A stretch of 64,000 nucleotides of DNA from assembly GCA_036258175.1 (NCBI GenBank), contig DATAEE010000027.1, positions 1 to 64,000 of the forward strand. Direction: 5' to 3'. Both the position numbers and the translations under genes were made by a program. Of the stretch, positions 16,842 to 24,723 are shown piece by piece. How positions within the stretch are numbered: position 1 is the stretch's first letter; each line of letters opens with the position of its first letter. Origin of the DNA: DATAEE01 sp036258175 (GTDB lineage Bacteria; Acidobacteriota; Vicinamibacteria; Vicinamibacterales; 2-12-FULL-66-21). Under the pieces are notes generated by a model, which saw nothing but the letters and a program-made list of their open reading frames with translations, did not search any database and was not told where the DNA came from.

Positions 16842-18463
16842 GTCGCGTGAGGGTTCTCGGCGCCTGCGTCTTCGCGCTCGTCCTCAGCGCTCCCCTTGCG
16901 CCTGGACAAACGCTGCCCGGTGCGGCGTCGTCACCGCCGGCTGCTCCTGCACAAGCTCCGAGCGATCCTCTCAATCGAGACACGCCGCGAGGAACCGTTC
17001 AAGGATTCCTGAGCGCCGCGCGGCAGGGTCAGAGCGATCTCGCGAGCCAATATCTGAATACGTCCCTGACAGGCCAGGCCGCGGCCGACCTCGCCCAGCA
17101 GCTGTTCGTCGTGCTCGACGCGCGCCTGCAAACCAGCATTAGACGACTGAGCGATGCGCCCGAGGGTTCCCGCGCCAATCCGCTGCGGCCCAATCAGGAG
17201 GTCGTCGGCGTGATCGAGAGCGGCGGCGGAAACGAGGAAATCGTGGTCGTCCGGATCGAGCGTGGCTCGAGCGGCCCGATCTGGCTGTTCTCCGAGCGGA
17301 CGCTGAGTCTGGTTCCCACGCTGTATGAGGAGATCACCCTTCGATGGACTGAGCGTATTCTGCCGCGGTTTCTCACGGCTAGACGAATCGGAGGCGTACG
17401 GCTCTTCGAGTGGCTCACCGTTCTCCTGGGCCTGCCGCTCTTCTACGTCGTGACGGCACTCCTGAACCGGGTCCTAACGCCGCTGATTCGCGGATCGTGG
17501 CGCCGGATTTTCCGCCAGTCCGACCTGTTCGCCGGCAACGTCCTTCCCGCGCCGGTTCGCCTCCTGCTCCTGGCGTTCGCGATTCGCTGGGTCCTGGCTA
17601 CGCTGCCGCTGTCGCTTCTCGTGCGCCAGGTCTGGTCCAACGCCGCGAGCCTGATCAACGTCGCCGCCGTCGTGTGGCTGCTGGTACTCCTGAACGGCGA
17701 AATCGAGCAGTTCATTCGCCGCCGCTTCCCCCGGGCGAACGTCTCGGCCGGCGCGTCCCTGCTTCGCCTGTTGCGCAGGGTGTTCGACCTGCTCGTGATC
17801 TTCGTGGGCATGATGGCTGTGCTTCGCCGGTTCGGTGTGGACCCGACGCCGGCCCTCGCCGGGCTGGGGGTCGGAGGCATCGCGGTCGCCCTCGCGGCGC
17901 AGAAAACGCTGGAAAATCTCGTCGCGGGCGCGTCGCTGCTCTTCGACCAGGCGGTGCGCGTCGGGGACTTCATGAAGATGGGGGACATCGCCGGCACCAT
18001 CGACCACATCGGCCTGCGATCGACCCGCATCCGCACGCTCGATCGAACGATCGTGATCGTCCCCAACAGCCAGATCGCCAACGCCAGCCTCGAAACGATC
18101 TCCGCGCGCGACAAATTCTGGTTCCACCCTGTCGTGGGCCTCCGGTACGAAACGACCCCCGAGCAGCTTCGCGCCGTCGTCGATGGCATCCGCGGGCTGC
18201 TCGAGAAACATCGGTCCATCGATCGTGAATCGGTACGCGTGCGGTTCTTCCGGCTTGGAGCGTTCTCTCTGGACGTCGATGTCTTCGCGTATCTCTACGC
18301 CCGCGACTGGAACCACTTCCTCGAGATTCAGGAGCAGCTTCTTTTCGGCGTGACCGAGATCGTCAGCCGAGCGGGGACAGAGATCGCGTTCCCGTCGCAG
18401 ACGATGTACGTCGCCAACGCGCCGGCCGCCGCGCCAACCGCCGACTCTGTTCCTGGTCGGTAG
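16838..18463 (+). CDS. MscS-family mechanosensitive channel with periplasmic domain
   Basis: 541 residues, GTG start overlapping the glucosidase stop. A signal peptide (MSRVRVLGACVFALVLSAPL and a few residues more) is followed by a soluble region of about 150 residues, then several membrane helices from about 190 to 330. The MscS core comes next: GGIAVALAAQKTLENLVAGAS is the pore helix, followed by the beta domain VRVGDFMKMGDIAGTIDHIG and VPNSQIANASLE. Such channels release solutes on hypo-osmotic shock; the periplasmic extension suggests regulation by an envelope signal. It is the last gene of the sigma-54 operon. Confidence 0.9.
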   Translation: MSRVRVLGACVFALVLSAPLAPGQTLPGAASSPPAAPAQAPSDPLNRDTPRGTVQGFLSAARQGQSDLASQYLNTSLTGQAAADLAQQLFVVLDARLQTSIRRLSDAPEGSRANPLRPNQEVVGVIESGGGNEEIVVVRIERGSSGPIWLFSERTLSLVPTLYEEITLRWTERILPRFLTARRIGGVRLFEWLTVLLGLPLFYVVTALLNRVLTPLIRGSWRRIFRQSDLFAGNVLPAPVRLLLLAFAIRWVLATLPLSLLVRQVWSNAASLINVAAVVWLLVLLNGEIEQFIRRRFPRANVSAGASLLRLLRRVFDLLVIFVGMMAVLRRFGVDPTPALAGLGVGGIAVALAAQKTLENLVAGASLLFDQAVRVGDFMKMGDIAGTIDHIGLRSTRIRTLDRTIVIVPNSQIANASLETISARDKFWFHPVVGLRYETTPEQLRAVVDGIRGLLEKHRSIDRESVRVRFFRLGAFSLDVDVFAYLYARDWNHFLEIQEQLLFGVTEIVSRAGTEIAFPSQTMYVANAPAAAPTADSVPGR

Positions 18464-18485
18464 ACACGCTCGAACAGAATGGTGA

Positions 18486-18513
18486 AAGCTTTCCTTCCCG
18501 ATGGAAAGGAAGC
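18486..18513. terminator. Possible hairpin between convergent operons
   Basis: In the 53-base gap between the MscS and outer membrane factor genes, CTTTCC and GGAAAG form an inverted repeat around an eight-base loop, with a second overlapping pair (CTTCC/GGAAG). No T-run follows on either strand. A terminator role is suggested by position only. Confidence 0.35.
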
Positions 18514-18516
18514 GTC

Positions 18517-19935
18517 TCAGGGGCTCTGTGGTGCCAGCGGGTGGGGCCCAAAATTGCCGCCAAGCGCGAGATGGAGGTTGACGCGCTGCACGCGCTGTTC
18601 TGCCTGGACCCTGACGAGCGCTGATTGCGATGCGTTCAGCGCCAGCTGACGCTGCGTCACGAAGCGCAGATCGGTGCTGCCGACCTTGAACTGGTTCTGC
18701 ACCACCTCGAGCGCCCGCCGGTTGTCGGCGAGCGTCTCAGTGAGAATCGTCTCGCGCTCGCGCGCGGCAATCTCCGCGGACAGGGCGTTCTCGACCTCGC
18801 CGAAGGCCCGAAGGCCGACCGCCGCATACGCGGCGACGGCTTGCTTCTGCTCGGCGGTCCGGATCTCGACCTGCGTCTTGAGCGCGCCACCTCTGAACAC
18901 CGGCATGAGAAGGTTCGCGCCGAGGTTCCAGACAGGATTGTCACGGTCCTGAAGGACGAACAGATCGCTCGAGACGGTGCTGACGCCGGTCGTCAGGGCG
19001 ATAGCGGGCAGCCGCGCCGCTTTTGCCTCGTGCACGCGGTTGAACGCCGCGGCAATGCGCCGTTCGGCCGCAATCACGTCCGGCCGGCGTTCGAGCAGCT
19101 CGGAGGGAAGGCCCGACGGGACGGCGTCGGGCTGGCCCGGCAACTGCGGAGCGACCGCCGCCGCGGCCGCGGGATAACGGCCGAGAAGAATCTCCAGCGC
19201 GCGAATCGCCTGCTCGCGCGACAGCTCGATCTGCCGCAACACATCACGATTGGTTCCCTGTGCCGCCCGGGCGATGTAGACGTCTTCGTCGTTCCCCACG
19301 CCGATGCGCACCCGATCCTGTGCGAGGCGCACGAGCTCGTCCCCCTGACGAAGCGTCTCGCGTGCCACGTTCGCTTGCAGCCCCGCCTCGGTGGCCAGGA
19401 ACCAGCTCTTCGCGACGAGCGCCGCGAGCGATTGACGGGCGAATTCGTAGTCGGCCTGGGCCGAACGGGCATCGGCGGCGGCCGCCGCGCGGCCGTACCG
19501 CACCCGGCCCCAGAGATCGAGCTCCCAGGACACCGTGAACGCCGCGCCCTGCAGGCCTGAGTTGTCGCCGGACATCTTGCCGCCGCCTCGCGCGAGAATA
19601 TCCGCCGACGGATACAGCCTCGCTCCCGCGAGCCTGGCAAAGAGAACCGCCTGCTCGACGCGGGCCGCAGCCACGCGGAGGTCCGCATTGTTCGTCAGCG
19701 CTTCGACGACCGCTTCGGTCAGCTGATCGTCGCGGAACCCGGCGAGCCAGTTGTCGGGGACCAGCCCGGTTGCGGCGCCGGAGGCGGTCCACAAGTCGGG
19801 CATCTTGACCGTCGGCAGCGCTTCCTTCTGGATCTCCGCGGCATCGGGCGGCTTCTTCAGGATGCACGCCGACGTCGTCAGCACCAGCAGGACCGCGAGA
19901 GGAACCCCGAGACGACGAGCGGACCGGATGTCCAT
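18517..19935 (-). CDS. Outer membrane efflux lipoprotein (NodT/OprM family)
   Basis: A 472-residue TolC-like channel. The signal peptide ends in the lipobox TSAC (Cys at about 24), and two OEP repeats follow (about 60-250 and 260-460) with the family's alternating helix pattern, such as VAAARVEQAVLFARLAGARLYP and ERRPDVIAAERRIAAAFNRV. It would form the outer membrane duct for the HlyD-type adaptor encoded immediately upstream. The start codon abuts or overlaps the HlyD gene's stop by one base. Confidence 0.9.
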   Translation of the reverse strand: MDIRSARRLGVPLAVLLVLTTSACILKKPPDAAEIQKEALPTVKMPDLWTASGAATGLVPDNWLAGFRDDQLTEAVVEALTNNADLRVAAARVEQAVLFARLAGARLYPSADILARGGGKMSGDNSGLQGAAFTVSWELDLWGRVRYGRAAAAADARSAQADYEFARQSLAALVAKSWFLATEAGLQANVARETLRQGDELVRLAQDRVRIGVGNDEDVYIARAAQGTNRDVLRQIELSREQAIRALEILLGRYPAAAAAVAPQLPGQPDAVPSGLPSELLERRPDVIAAERRIAAAFNRVHEAKAARLPAIALTTGVSTVSSDLFVLQDRDNPVWNLGANLLMPVFRGGALKTQVEIRTAEQKQAVAAYAAVGLRAFGEVENALSAEIAARERETILTETLADNRRALEVVQNQFKVGSTDLRFVTQRQLALNASQSALVRVQAEQRVQRVNLHLALGGNFGPHPLAPQSP

Positions 19936-21209
19936 CAGTGACCCAGGCTGATGCTGTGCTTGATGATGATGTAGTCGAGATACGACGCCACGCGCAGAAG
20001 GACCTTCCGGATGATGTGGAGTATCGCGAGATGCTCCGTGTAGAGCGCGGCCGACCCGCGGGCGCCGGCGGCTCGAAACAGCGGACGGTCTTCCTCGCCG
20101 ACGACGAGCTTCACCGGGAAGCGTCCCGGCGGCGGCACGAAGTTCGTTTTCGGCAGGTCGCCCGAGGCCTGCGCCTGCCCCTGGCCCTGGGCCCAGATGA
20201 TGGAGTCGACGTGAGCCTTGATGACGTGGCCGGGGTAGGTATCCAACGTGATCTCGGCCTCGTTGCCCGCCTCGACCTGATGCAGCTCGTTCTGGCCGAA
20301 CATCGCGAAGATCTGGTACTCGTCGTCCACGAAGGTCATCACCTCGTTGAACGGCATGCCGGCCACGAAGAACCCCGGGCGAAGCATCACGTTCACCATC
20401 GTCCCGTTGCCAGGCGCGACGACCGTCGTCTGCGACAGCTCCCAGCGCGCGGTCTCGAGCTGCGCTCGGGTGGTATTGACCTGCGCCTGTGACACCTCCA
20501 CCTGGGCCCGCGCGGTCGCGACCTGCGCCTTGACTTCCGCGACGGCCGCAAGATCTCCGTTGTGGCGGCCGGAGAGCTTCTCTCTGACCTGCTGCTCCGC
20601 CGCACGGGCCGCGGCGAGCCTGCCGGTAAGCTCGTCGACGTCGGTCTGTGCGCGCTCCAGATCGAAGCGGCTGCCTGCGCCGGTCGCGACCAGCTCCGTG
20701 TTCTGTTTCACACGCGTCCGCGCCAGCGCGAGCGAGGCGTTGACCGAGCCGACCTCGCTGGTGGCCTGATTCAGCTGCTCACCGAGCTGCCGTTCGGACG
20801 AGTGAGCATCGGCCAGCTTCGCCTGCGTTTCGGCAAGCCGCTGCCTGTCGGCCCCGACCTTCGCCTCCTCCGACGCCAGCAGCGCCTCGAGCGACTGGAC
20901 CTCGTTGCGATACGGGGTCGGGTCGATTTTGAAAAGCACGTCTCCCTTTTTCACGGGCCGGTTGTTCTCGACCGGGACCTCGATCACCCGTCCTCTCACC
21001 TGCGAGACGATGGGCACGACGTACTTCACGACGACAACGTCGCTCGTCGTCGGCGCAAAGATGTTCAGCATGAGAAGCATTACCACGATGGCGACCACGG
21101 GGAAGATCGCGACGCCGACCTTCCAGGGCGTGGTCCAGGGGAGCAGCTTCAGCTTGATGAAGACCAGCCAGACGAAAAATGCATAGACCCCAAGCAGCAG
21201 TATTTCCAT
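19935..21209 (-). CDS. HlyD-family membrane fusion protein (YiaV-like)
   Basis: A 424-residue adaptor. The N-terminus has two membrane segments (about 5-22 and 33-52) and lacks a classical signal peptide. The lipoyl half-motif VRGRVIEVPVENNRPVKKGDVLFKID follows, then a long alpha-helical hairpin (about 110-250) and the closing beta domain. The C-terminus (LHIIRKVLLRVASYLDYI) resembles E. coli YiaV. It is encoded directly after a DUF3302 protein, exactly as YiaV accompanies YiaW. It probably works with the outer membrane factor downstream; no ATPase or RND pump is present, so the energy source and cargo are unclear. Confidence 0.88.
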   Translation of the reverse strand: MEILLLGVYAFFVWLVFIKLKLLPWTTPWKVGVAIFPVVAIVVMLLMLNIFAPTTSDVVVVKYVVPIVSQVRGRVIEVPVENNRPVKKGDVLFKIDPTPYRNEVQSLEALLASEEAKVGADRQRLAETQAKLADAHSSERQLGEQLNQATSEVGSVNASLALARTRVKQNTELVATGAGSRFDLERAQTDVDELTGRLAAARAAEQQVREKLSGRHNGDLAAVAEVKAQVATARAQVEVSQAQVNTTRAQLETARWELSQTTVVAPGNGTMVNVMLRPGFFVAGMPFNEVMTFVDDEYQIFAMFGQNELHQVEAGNEAEITLDTYPGHVIKAHVDSIIWAQGQGQAQASGDLPKTNFVPPPGRFPVKLVVGEEDRPLFRAAGARGSAALYTEHLAILHIIRKVLLRVASYLDYIIIKHSISLGH

Positions 21210-21719
21210 TTAACGCGCCTCGGTGTCGGCGAACTTCGCCTCCAGCGCCTCGAGATCGGCGCGGAGAACCTTGAGTTCCGACGCGGGGACCCGTCCTTCC
21301 AGCCGCGCCAGCCTCTCGACCAGGGCGGCTTCTTTCTCGTCACCCGGGTACGCCTCCCCGCCATGGACGTCCCTGTCGGTCCCGTAGGCCATCTTGTGTA
21401 AAACGGGCTTCGTATAGGCCCAGACCCAGGCGAGCGGCCAGAGCAGCCCGCCGAACACCAGCGACAGGAGGCACAACGTCCGGATTGCTTCGAACTGCGG
21501 GTGGTGCCGCTTGTGGGCAATCTGCTCGGGCAGAATGTGGACCAGCCAGAACAGCACAATGAGCACAACCGGGACGACGAAGAGGACGACCAGGGCGAGC
21601 ACCGTGGCGAGCGTGTCCTCTACCGCCGGCGGGAGGAACGAGGCGTGCGCCTCACGGGGCACGGCCACGAGCAGGAGAGCGATTGACAGGCCGGTGATCA
21701 CTCGGGTGATCGTGCGCAT
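21210..21719 (-). CDS. DUF3302 membrane protein (YiaW-like)
   Basis: About 169 residues. A signal peptide or first helix (MRTITRVITGLSIALLLVAV) is followed by a hydrophobic helix (about 35-55), the DUF3302 core ILPEQIAHKRHHPQFEAI with LLWPLAWVWAY, and a charged C-terminal coiled-coil tail. An ATG at 21770 is in frame but lies inside the predicted sigma-54 promoter (21759-21774), so the ATG at 21719 is preferred. The stop abuts the HlyD gene. E. coli YiaW, a DUF3302 protein, is the partner of YiaV. Confidence 0.82.
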   Translation of the reverse strand: MRTITRVITGLSIALLLVAVPREAHASFLPPAVEDTLATVLALVVLFVVPVVLIVLFWLVHILPEQIAHKRHHPQFEAIRTLCLLSLVFGGLLWPLAWVWAYTKPVLHKMAYGTDRDVHGGEAYPGDEKEAALVERLARLEGRVPASELKVLRADLEALEAKFADTEAR

Positions 21720-21758
21720 GATTGGCCCCGCAACTAGACGGCTGACTGGCTCGTGCAC

Positions 21759-21774
21759 AGCACTCGCCATGCCA
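21759..21774 (-). promoter_or_regulatory. Predicted sigma-54 promoter of the DUF3302-HlyD-OMF operon
   Basis: On the minus strand TGGCATGGCGAGTGCT, with GG and GC 10 bases apart. It would give a leader of roughly 29 bases before the ATG at 21719. The activator pair at 21849-21883 starts 75 bases upstream. Confidence 0.75.
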
Positions 21775-21848
21775 TAACCACCACCGCCCGGGGAGACCGG
21801 AAACCGTCGACTTCACCGACGTCGAGCCGTTCCCCGACGTAACCGGGC

Positions 21849-21883
21849 CTCCGACATTGCGGGCGTTCTCCGGTATACCGGAG
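21849..21883. promoter_or_regulatory. Paired activator binding sites, one a perfect palindrome
   Basis: CTCCGACATTGCGGGC at 21849-21864 and CTCCGGTATACCGGAG at 21868-21883, 19 bases apart. The second is a perfect 16-base palindrome and the best copy in the window. They lie between the export operon and the activator 2 gene. A possible sigma-70 promoter for activator 2 (TTGACG at 21905, TAGACT at 21930, 19-base spacer) follows. Confidence 0.75.
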
Positions 21884-21942
21884 AGCTCCACCGTGGGGTA
21901 ACCCTTGACGCCTTCGATTTGCCTTCGGCTAGACTGGGCTCA

Positions 21943-23835
21943 GTGCGAATCGCGCAGGATGAAAGCCTGATTCGTCTCGCGGCGGAGGCCCTGCCTCACG
22001 GTGTCGTCGTCGTGGCGTCCGACGGCACTATCGCCCTCGTCAGTCGGGAGCTCGAACGGCAATTCGGCTATTCCCGCGAAGAGTTGATCGGACGGCCGCT
22101 CGAGATACTCCTGTCGGAGGCTTGGCGGACCGCTCACGGGGAGCCCCGCGAAGGCCTCGGGCGCCGCCGCGACGGCTCCGAGTTCCCCGTCGAGATCCGG
22201 CTGAGCCCATTACAGGTCGAGGGCGGCACGCTGCTACTGGCCTCGGTAGTCGACATTTCGTCGCGCAAACAGCGCGACGCGGCCAACCGCGCGGCGCTCG
22301 AAGAGCAGTTCGAGTTCGAACGGCTGGTCGCCTATCTAACTGTCCAGTTCATCGATCTACCGGTTGATCGCGTCAATGACACGATTCGCACGGCGCTCGG
22401 CCTGATCGCCGAGGCGCTCGATCTGGACCGGTGCACGTTCTACGAGATCGCCGCGGACGGCACGCTGACCGTTCCCGTGAGCTGGGAGCGAGAGGGGATC
22501 CCCGCTGTACCCTCCCCGATGCTGGCAAAGGAACGCTTGCCGTGGGCATTCGAGCAGGTGTTTTCGGGCATTCCCGTCACGTTTTCTCATGTCGACGAGA
22601 TCCCGAGTGGCGAAGACCGCGCGAGCTACGCCGTTCTGGGCGTCAAATCCACGGTGACGGTGCCACTCTCAGTCGAGGGTCAAGTCGTTGGCGGCGTGGC
22701 GTTCAACATGATGCGCAGCGAGCGCAGATGGTCCCCCGAAACGGTTCATCGCCTCTGCGTGATCGGCGCCGCGTTCGGCAACGTGCTGACACGCCGCCGC
22801 AGCGACGAGGCGTTGGCCTCGGCACTCGCGGAGGTGAAGCACCTGAGCGCCCGGCTGCAGGCGGAAAACGTCTACCTGCGGCGTGAAGTCAATGACCGGC
22901 TCGGCGCCAACATCGTCGTCGGACAAAGTGAAGCTATCGGTCGAGTACTGGATCAGGTCAAGCACGTGGCGGCGACCGACTCCACGGTGTTATTGCTCGG
23001 CGAAACCGGCACCGGCAAGGAGGTCTTCGCGACGCAGATTCACGAGCTGAGCGCCCGGCACAACCACGTCATGGTCCGCGTCAACTGCTCTGCGATTCCT
23101 GCGACGCTTATCGAGAGCGAATTGTTCGGCCGGGAGAAAGGTGCCTTTACCGGCGCCCTCGCGCGGCAAATCGGGCGCTTCGAGCTGGCGAATCACTCGA
23201 CCATCTTCCTCGACGAGATCGGCGAGTTGCCGCCGGAGGTTCAGGTCAAGCTGCTCCGCGTGATCGAGGAGCGGCACATCGAGCGCCTCGGAAGCCCGAA
23301 CGCCATCCATGTGGATGTGCGGATCATCGCCGCGACGCACCGGGATCTCGAGCGGGAGATCGCCGAAGCGGCGTTTCGTGAGGACCTCTTCTACCGGCTG
23401 AATGTGTTCCCGGTCCGGGTCCCTCCCCTGCGGGACCGCGTCGAGGACATTCCGCTGCTGGTCTGGCGCTTCGTCGACGAGTTCTCGAAGGCGTTCGGAA
23501 AGAGAATCGACGTCATCTCGCGCGAAAACATGACGGCTTTGCAGCAATATGCGTGGCCGGGCAACATACGCGAGCTGCGCAATGCCGTCGAGCGCGCGAT
23601 GATCGTCGCGACCGGTCCACGCCTGACCATCGCGCCGCCGACCCAGACCGCCGCCACGGCAAGGCGCAGTACGCGGCTCGCCGATGTCGAAAAAGAGCAT
23701 ATCCGCAGCGTGCTGGACGGCACGGGGTGGCGCATTCGGGGCCCGGGCGGAGCGGCGGATCGCCTTGGCCTCAGGCCGACGACGCTCGAAACGCGTCTGG
23801 CCAAGCTGGGACTGAGACGTCCCAAGCAGTTATAG
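21943..23835 (+). CDS. Sigma-54-dependent activator 2 (PAS-GAF-AAA+-Fis HTH)
   Basis: About 630 residues, same architecture as the activator at 8701. It has PAS (10-115), GAF (130-295), AAA+ with GETGTGKE (about 352), GAFTGA (about 400) and IFLDEIG, and a C-terminal Fis helix-turn-helix with LGLRPTTLETRLAKLGL. The sensory half differs more from its paralogues than the AAA+ and DNA-binding parts, which suggests different signals acting on the same sites. The GTG at 21943 is chosen because it begins the family-like N-terminus; a TTG at 21919 is possible. If the proposed -10 at 21930 is used, the message would be nearly leaderless. It lies divergent to the export operon. Confidence 0.9.
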   Translation: MRIAQDESLIRLAAEALPHGVVVVASDGTIALVSRELERQFGYSREELIGRPLEILLSEAWRTAHGEPREGLGRRRDGSEFPVEIRLSPLQVEGGTLLLASVVDISSRKQRDAANRAALEEQFEFERLVAYLTVQFIDLPVDRVNDTIRTALGLIAEALDLDRCTFYEIAADGTLTVPVSWEREGIPAVPSPMLAKERLPWAFEQVFSGIPVTFSHVDEIPSGEDRASYAVLGVKSTVTVPLSVEGQVVGGVAFNMMRSERRWSPETVHRLCVIGAAFGNVLTRRRSDEALASALAEVKHLSARLQAENVYLRREVNDRLGANIVVGQSEAIGRVLDQVKHVAATDSTVLLLGETGTGKEVFATQIHELSARHNHVMVRVNCSAIPATLIESELFGREKGAFTGALARQIGRFELANHSTIFLDEIGELPPEVQVKLLRVIEERHIERLGSPNAIHVDVRIIAATHRDLEREIAEAAFREDLFYRLNVFPVRVPPLRDRVEDIPLLVWRFVDEFSKAFGKRIDVISRENMTALQQYAWPGNIRELRNAVERAMIVATGPRLTIAPPTQTAATARRSTRLADVEKEHIRSVLDGTGWRIRGPGGAADRLGLRPTTLETRLAKLGLRRPKQL

Positions 23836-24723
23836 AAAGTGGGTGCGGCGCGGCCAGAAAGCTCGCGCCGGAGACTCCTGCCGCCGGAATAGTGCGACCG
23901 CCACCAGCATCAACGGGATTTCCGTCAGCGCGTAGGTCGTCGCAAAGCGGGCGAACTCAACCCGGCCGAGCAGCGTCACCGCAATCGCGATCGCGACGCC
24001 TATGTTCCGGGTGCCAAATTCGGCTGCGAGCGTGAACCGATCACGTCTGTCTGGCGTGAGCGGTACAGCAGTCAGCCAGCCGGCGGCCATCGAGGCCAGC
24101 ACGAATGCCGCCGCCAGTGGGACCGTCGTCGTCAGGCCAGCCGCGAATAAGCCAGGGTCGGCCGCGATCACGAGCAGGAACACGATGCCGATGCCGATGA
24201 AAGACGCTCGTCGGAGCGCGGGTCCATACCGCTCCGCACTGCCTGGCACCCGGCGTCGCATCCACATACCGAGTGCCACCGGCAGACCAAGCAACAGCAC
24301 GACCTGGGCAATCAGCACCGGAACCGGCGCCGACAACGGGAAGGGGCGGGCAAGTGCCAACGCAATGCCGGCGCCCACTAGCGGAATCGTCAGGAAGCCC
24401 GCCATGCAGGACAGGCCGGTCAGCGTGACCGACAGCGCGGTCGATGCCCTCGCCAGGTAGCTCCACGTCGTCGAAATACCGCCGATCGGACACGCCGCGA
24501 TGAGCAGCACGCTCGCGGTGATTTCCGGGCCGGATCCGAATAACCACGTGAGGGCGACCGCGAGCGGCGGAAGGAGTACGAGCGGCGCGACGAGACCGGT
24601 GAGAACGACGGCAGGCTGGCGGCGAACGCGAGCGAAGTCGTTGGGCGTCAGGTCCAACCCGACGGCGGCGAGCAGGATGAACGCCGTCGCCGGGGCCGCG
24701 ATGCTGACGAGCGCGAAGACCAT
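23830..24723 (-). CDS. BASS-family (bile acid:sodium symporter-like) transporter
   Basis: 297 residues, about nine to ten membrane helices, with the family's unwound-helix segment seen as ACPIGGISTTWSYLARAS and a C-terminal TLAAEFGTRNIGVAIAIAV. BASS proteins move organic anions with sodium; despite the name, bacterial members carry many substrates. The ATG directly follows the TonB receptor's TAA, so both are likely one transport unit (outer membrane receptor plus inner membrane carrier). The 3' end overlaps the convergent activator 2 gene by six bases. Confidence 0.8.
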   Translation of the reverse strand: MVFALVSIAAPATAFILLAAVGLDLTPNDFARVRRQPAVVLTGLVAPLVLLPPLAVALTWLFGSGPEITASVLLIAACPIGGISTTWSYLARASTALSVTLTGLSCMAGFLTIPLVGAGIALALARPFPLSAPVPVLIAQVVLLLGLPVALGMWMRRRVPGSAERYGPALRRASFIGIGIVFLLVIAADPGLFAAGLTTTVPLAAAFVLASMAAGWLTAVPLTPDRRDRFTLAAEFGTRNIGVAIAIAVTLLGRVEFARFATTYALTEIPLMLVAVALFRRQESPARAFWPRRTHFL

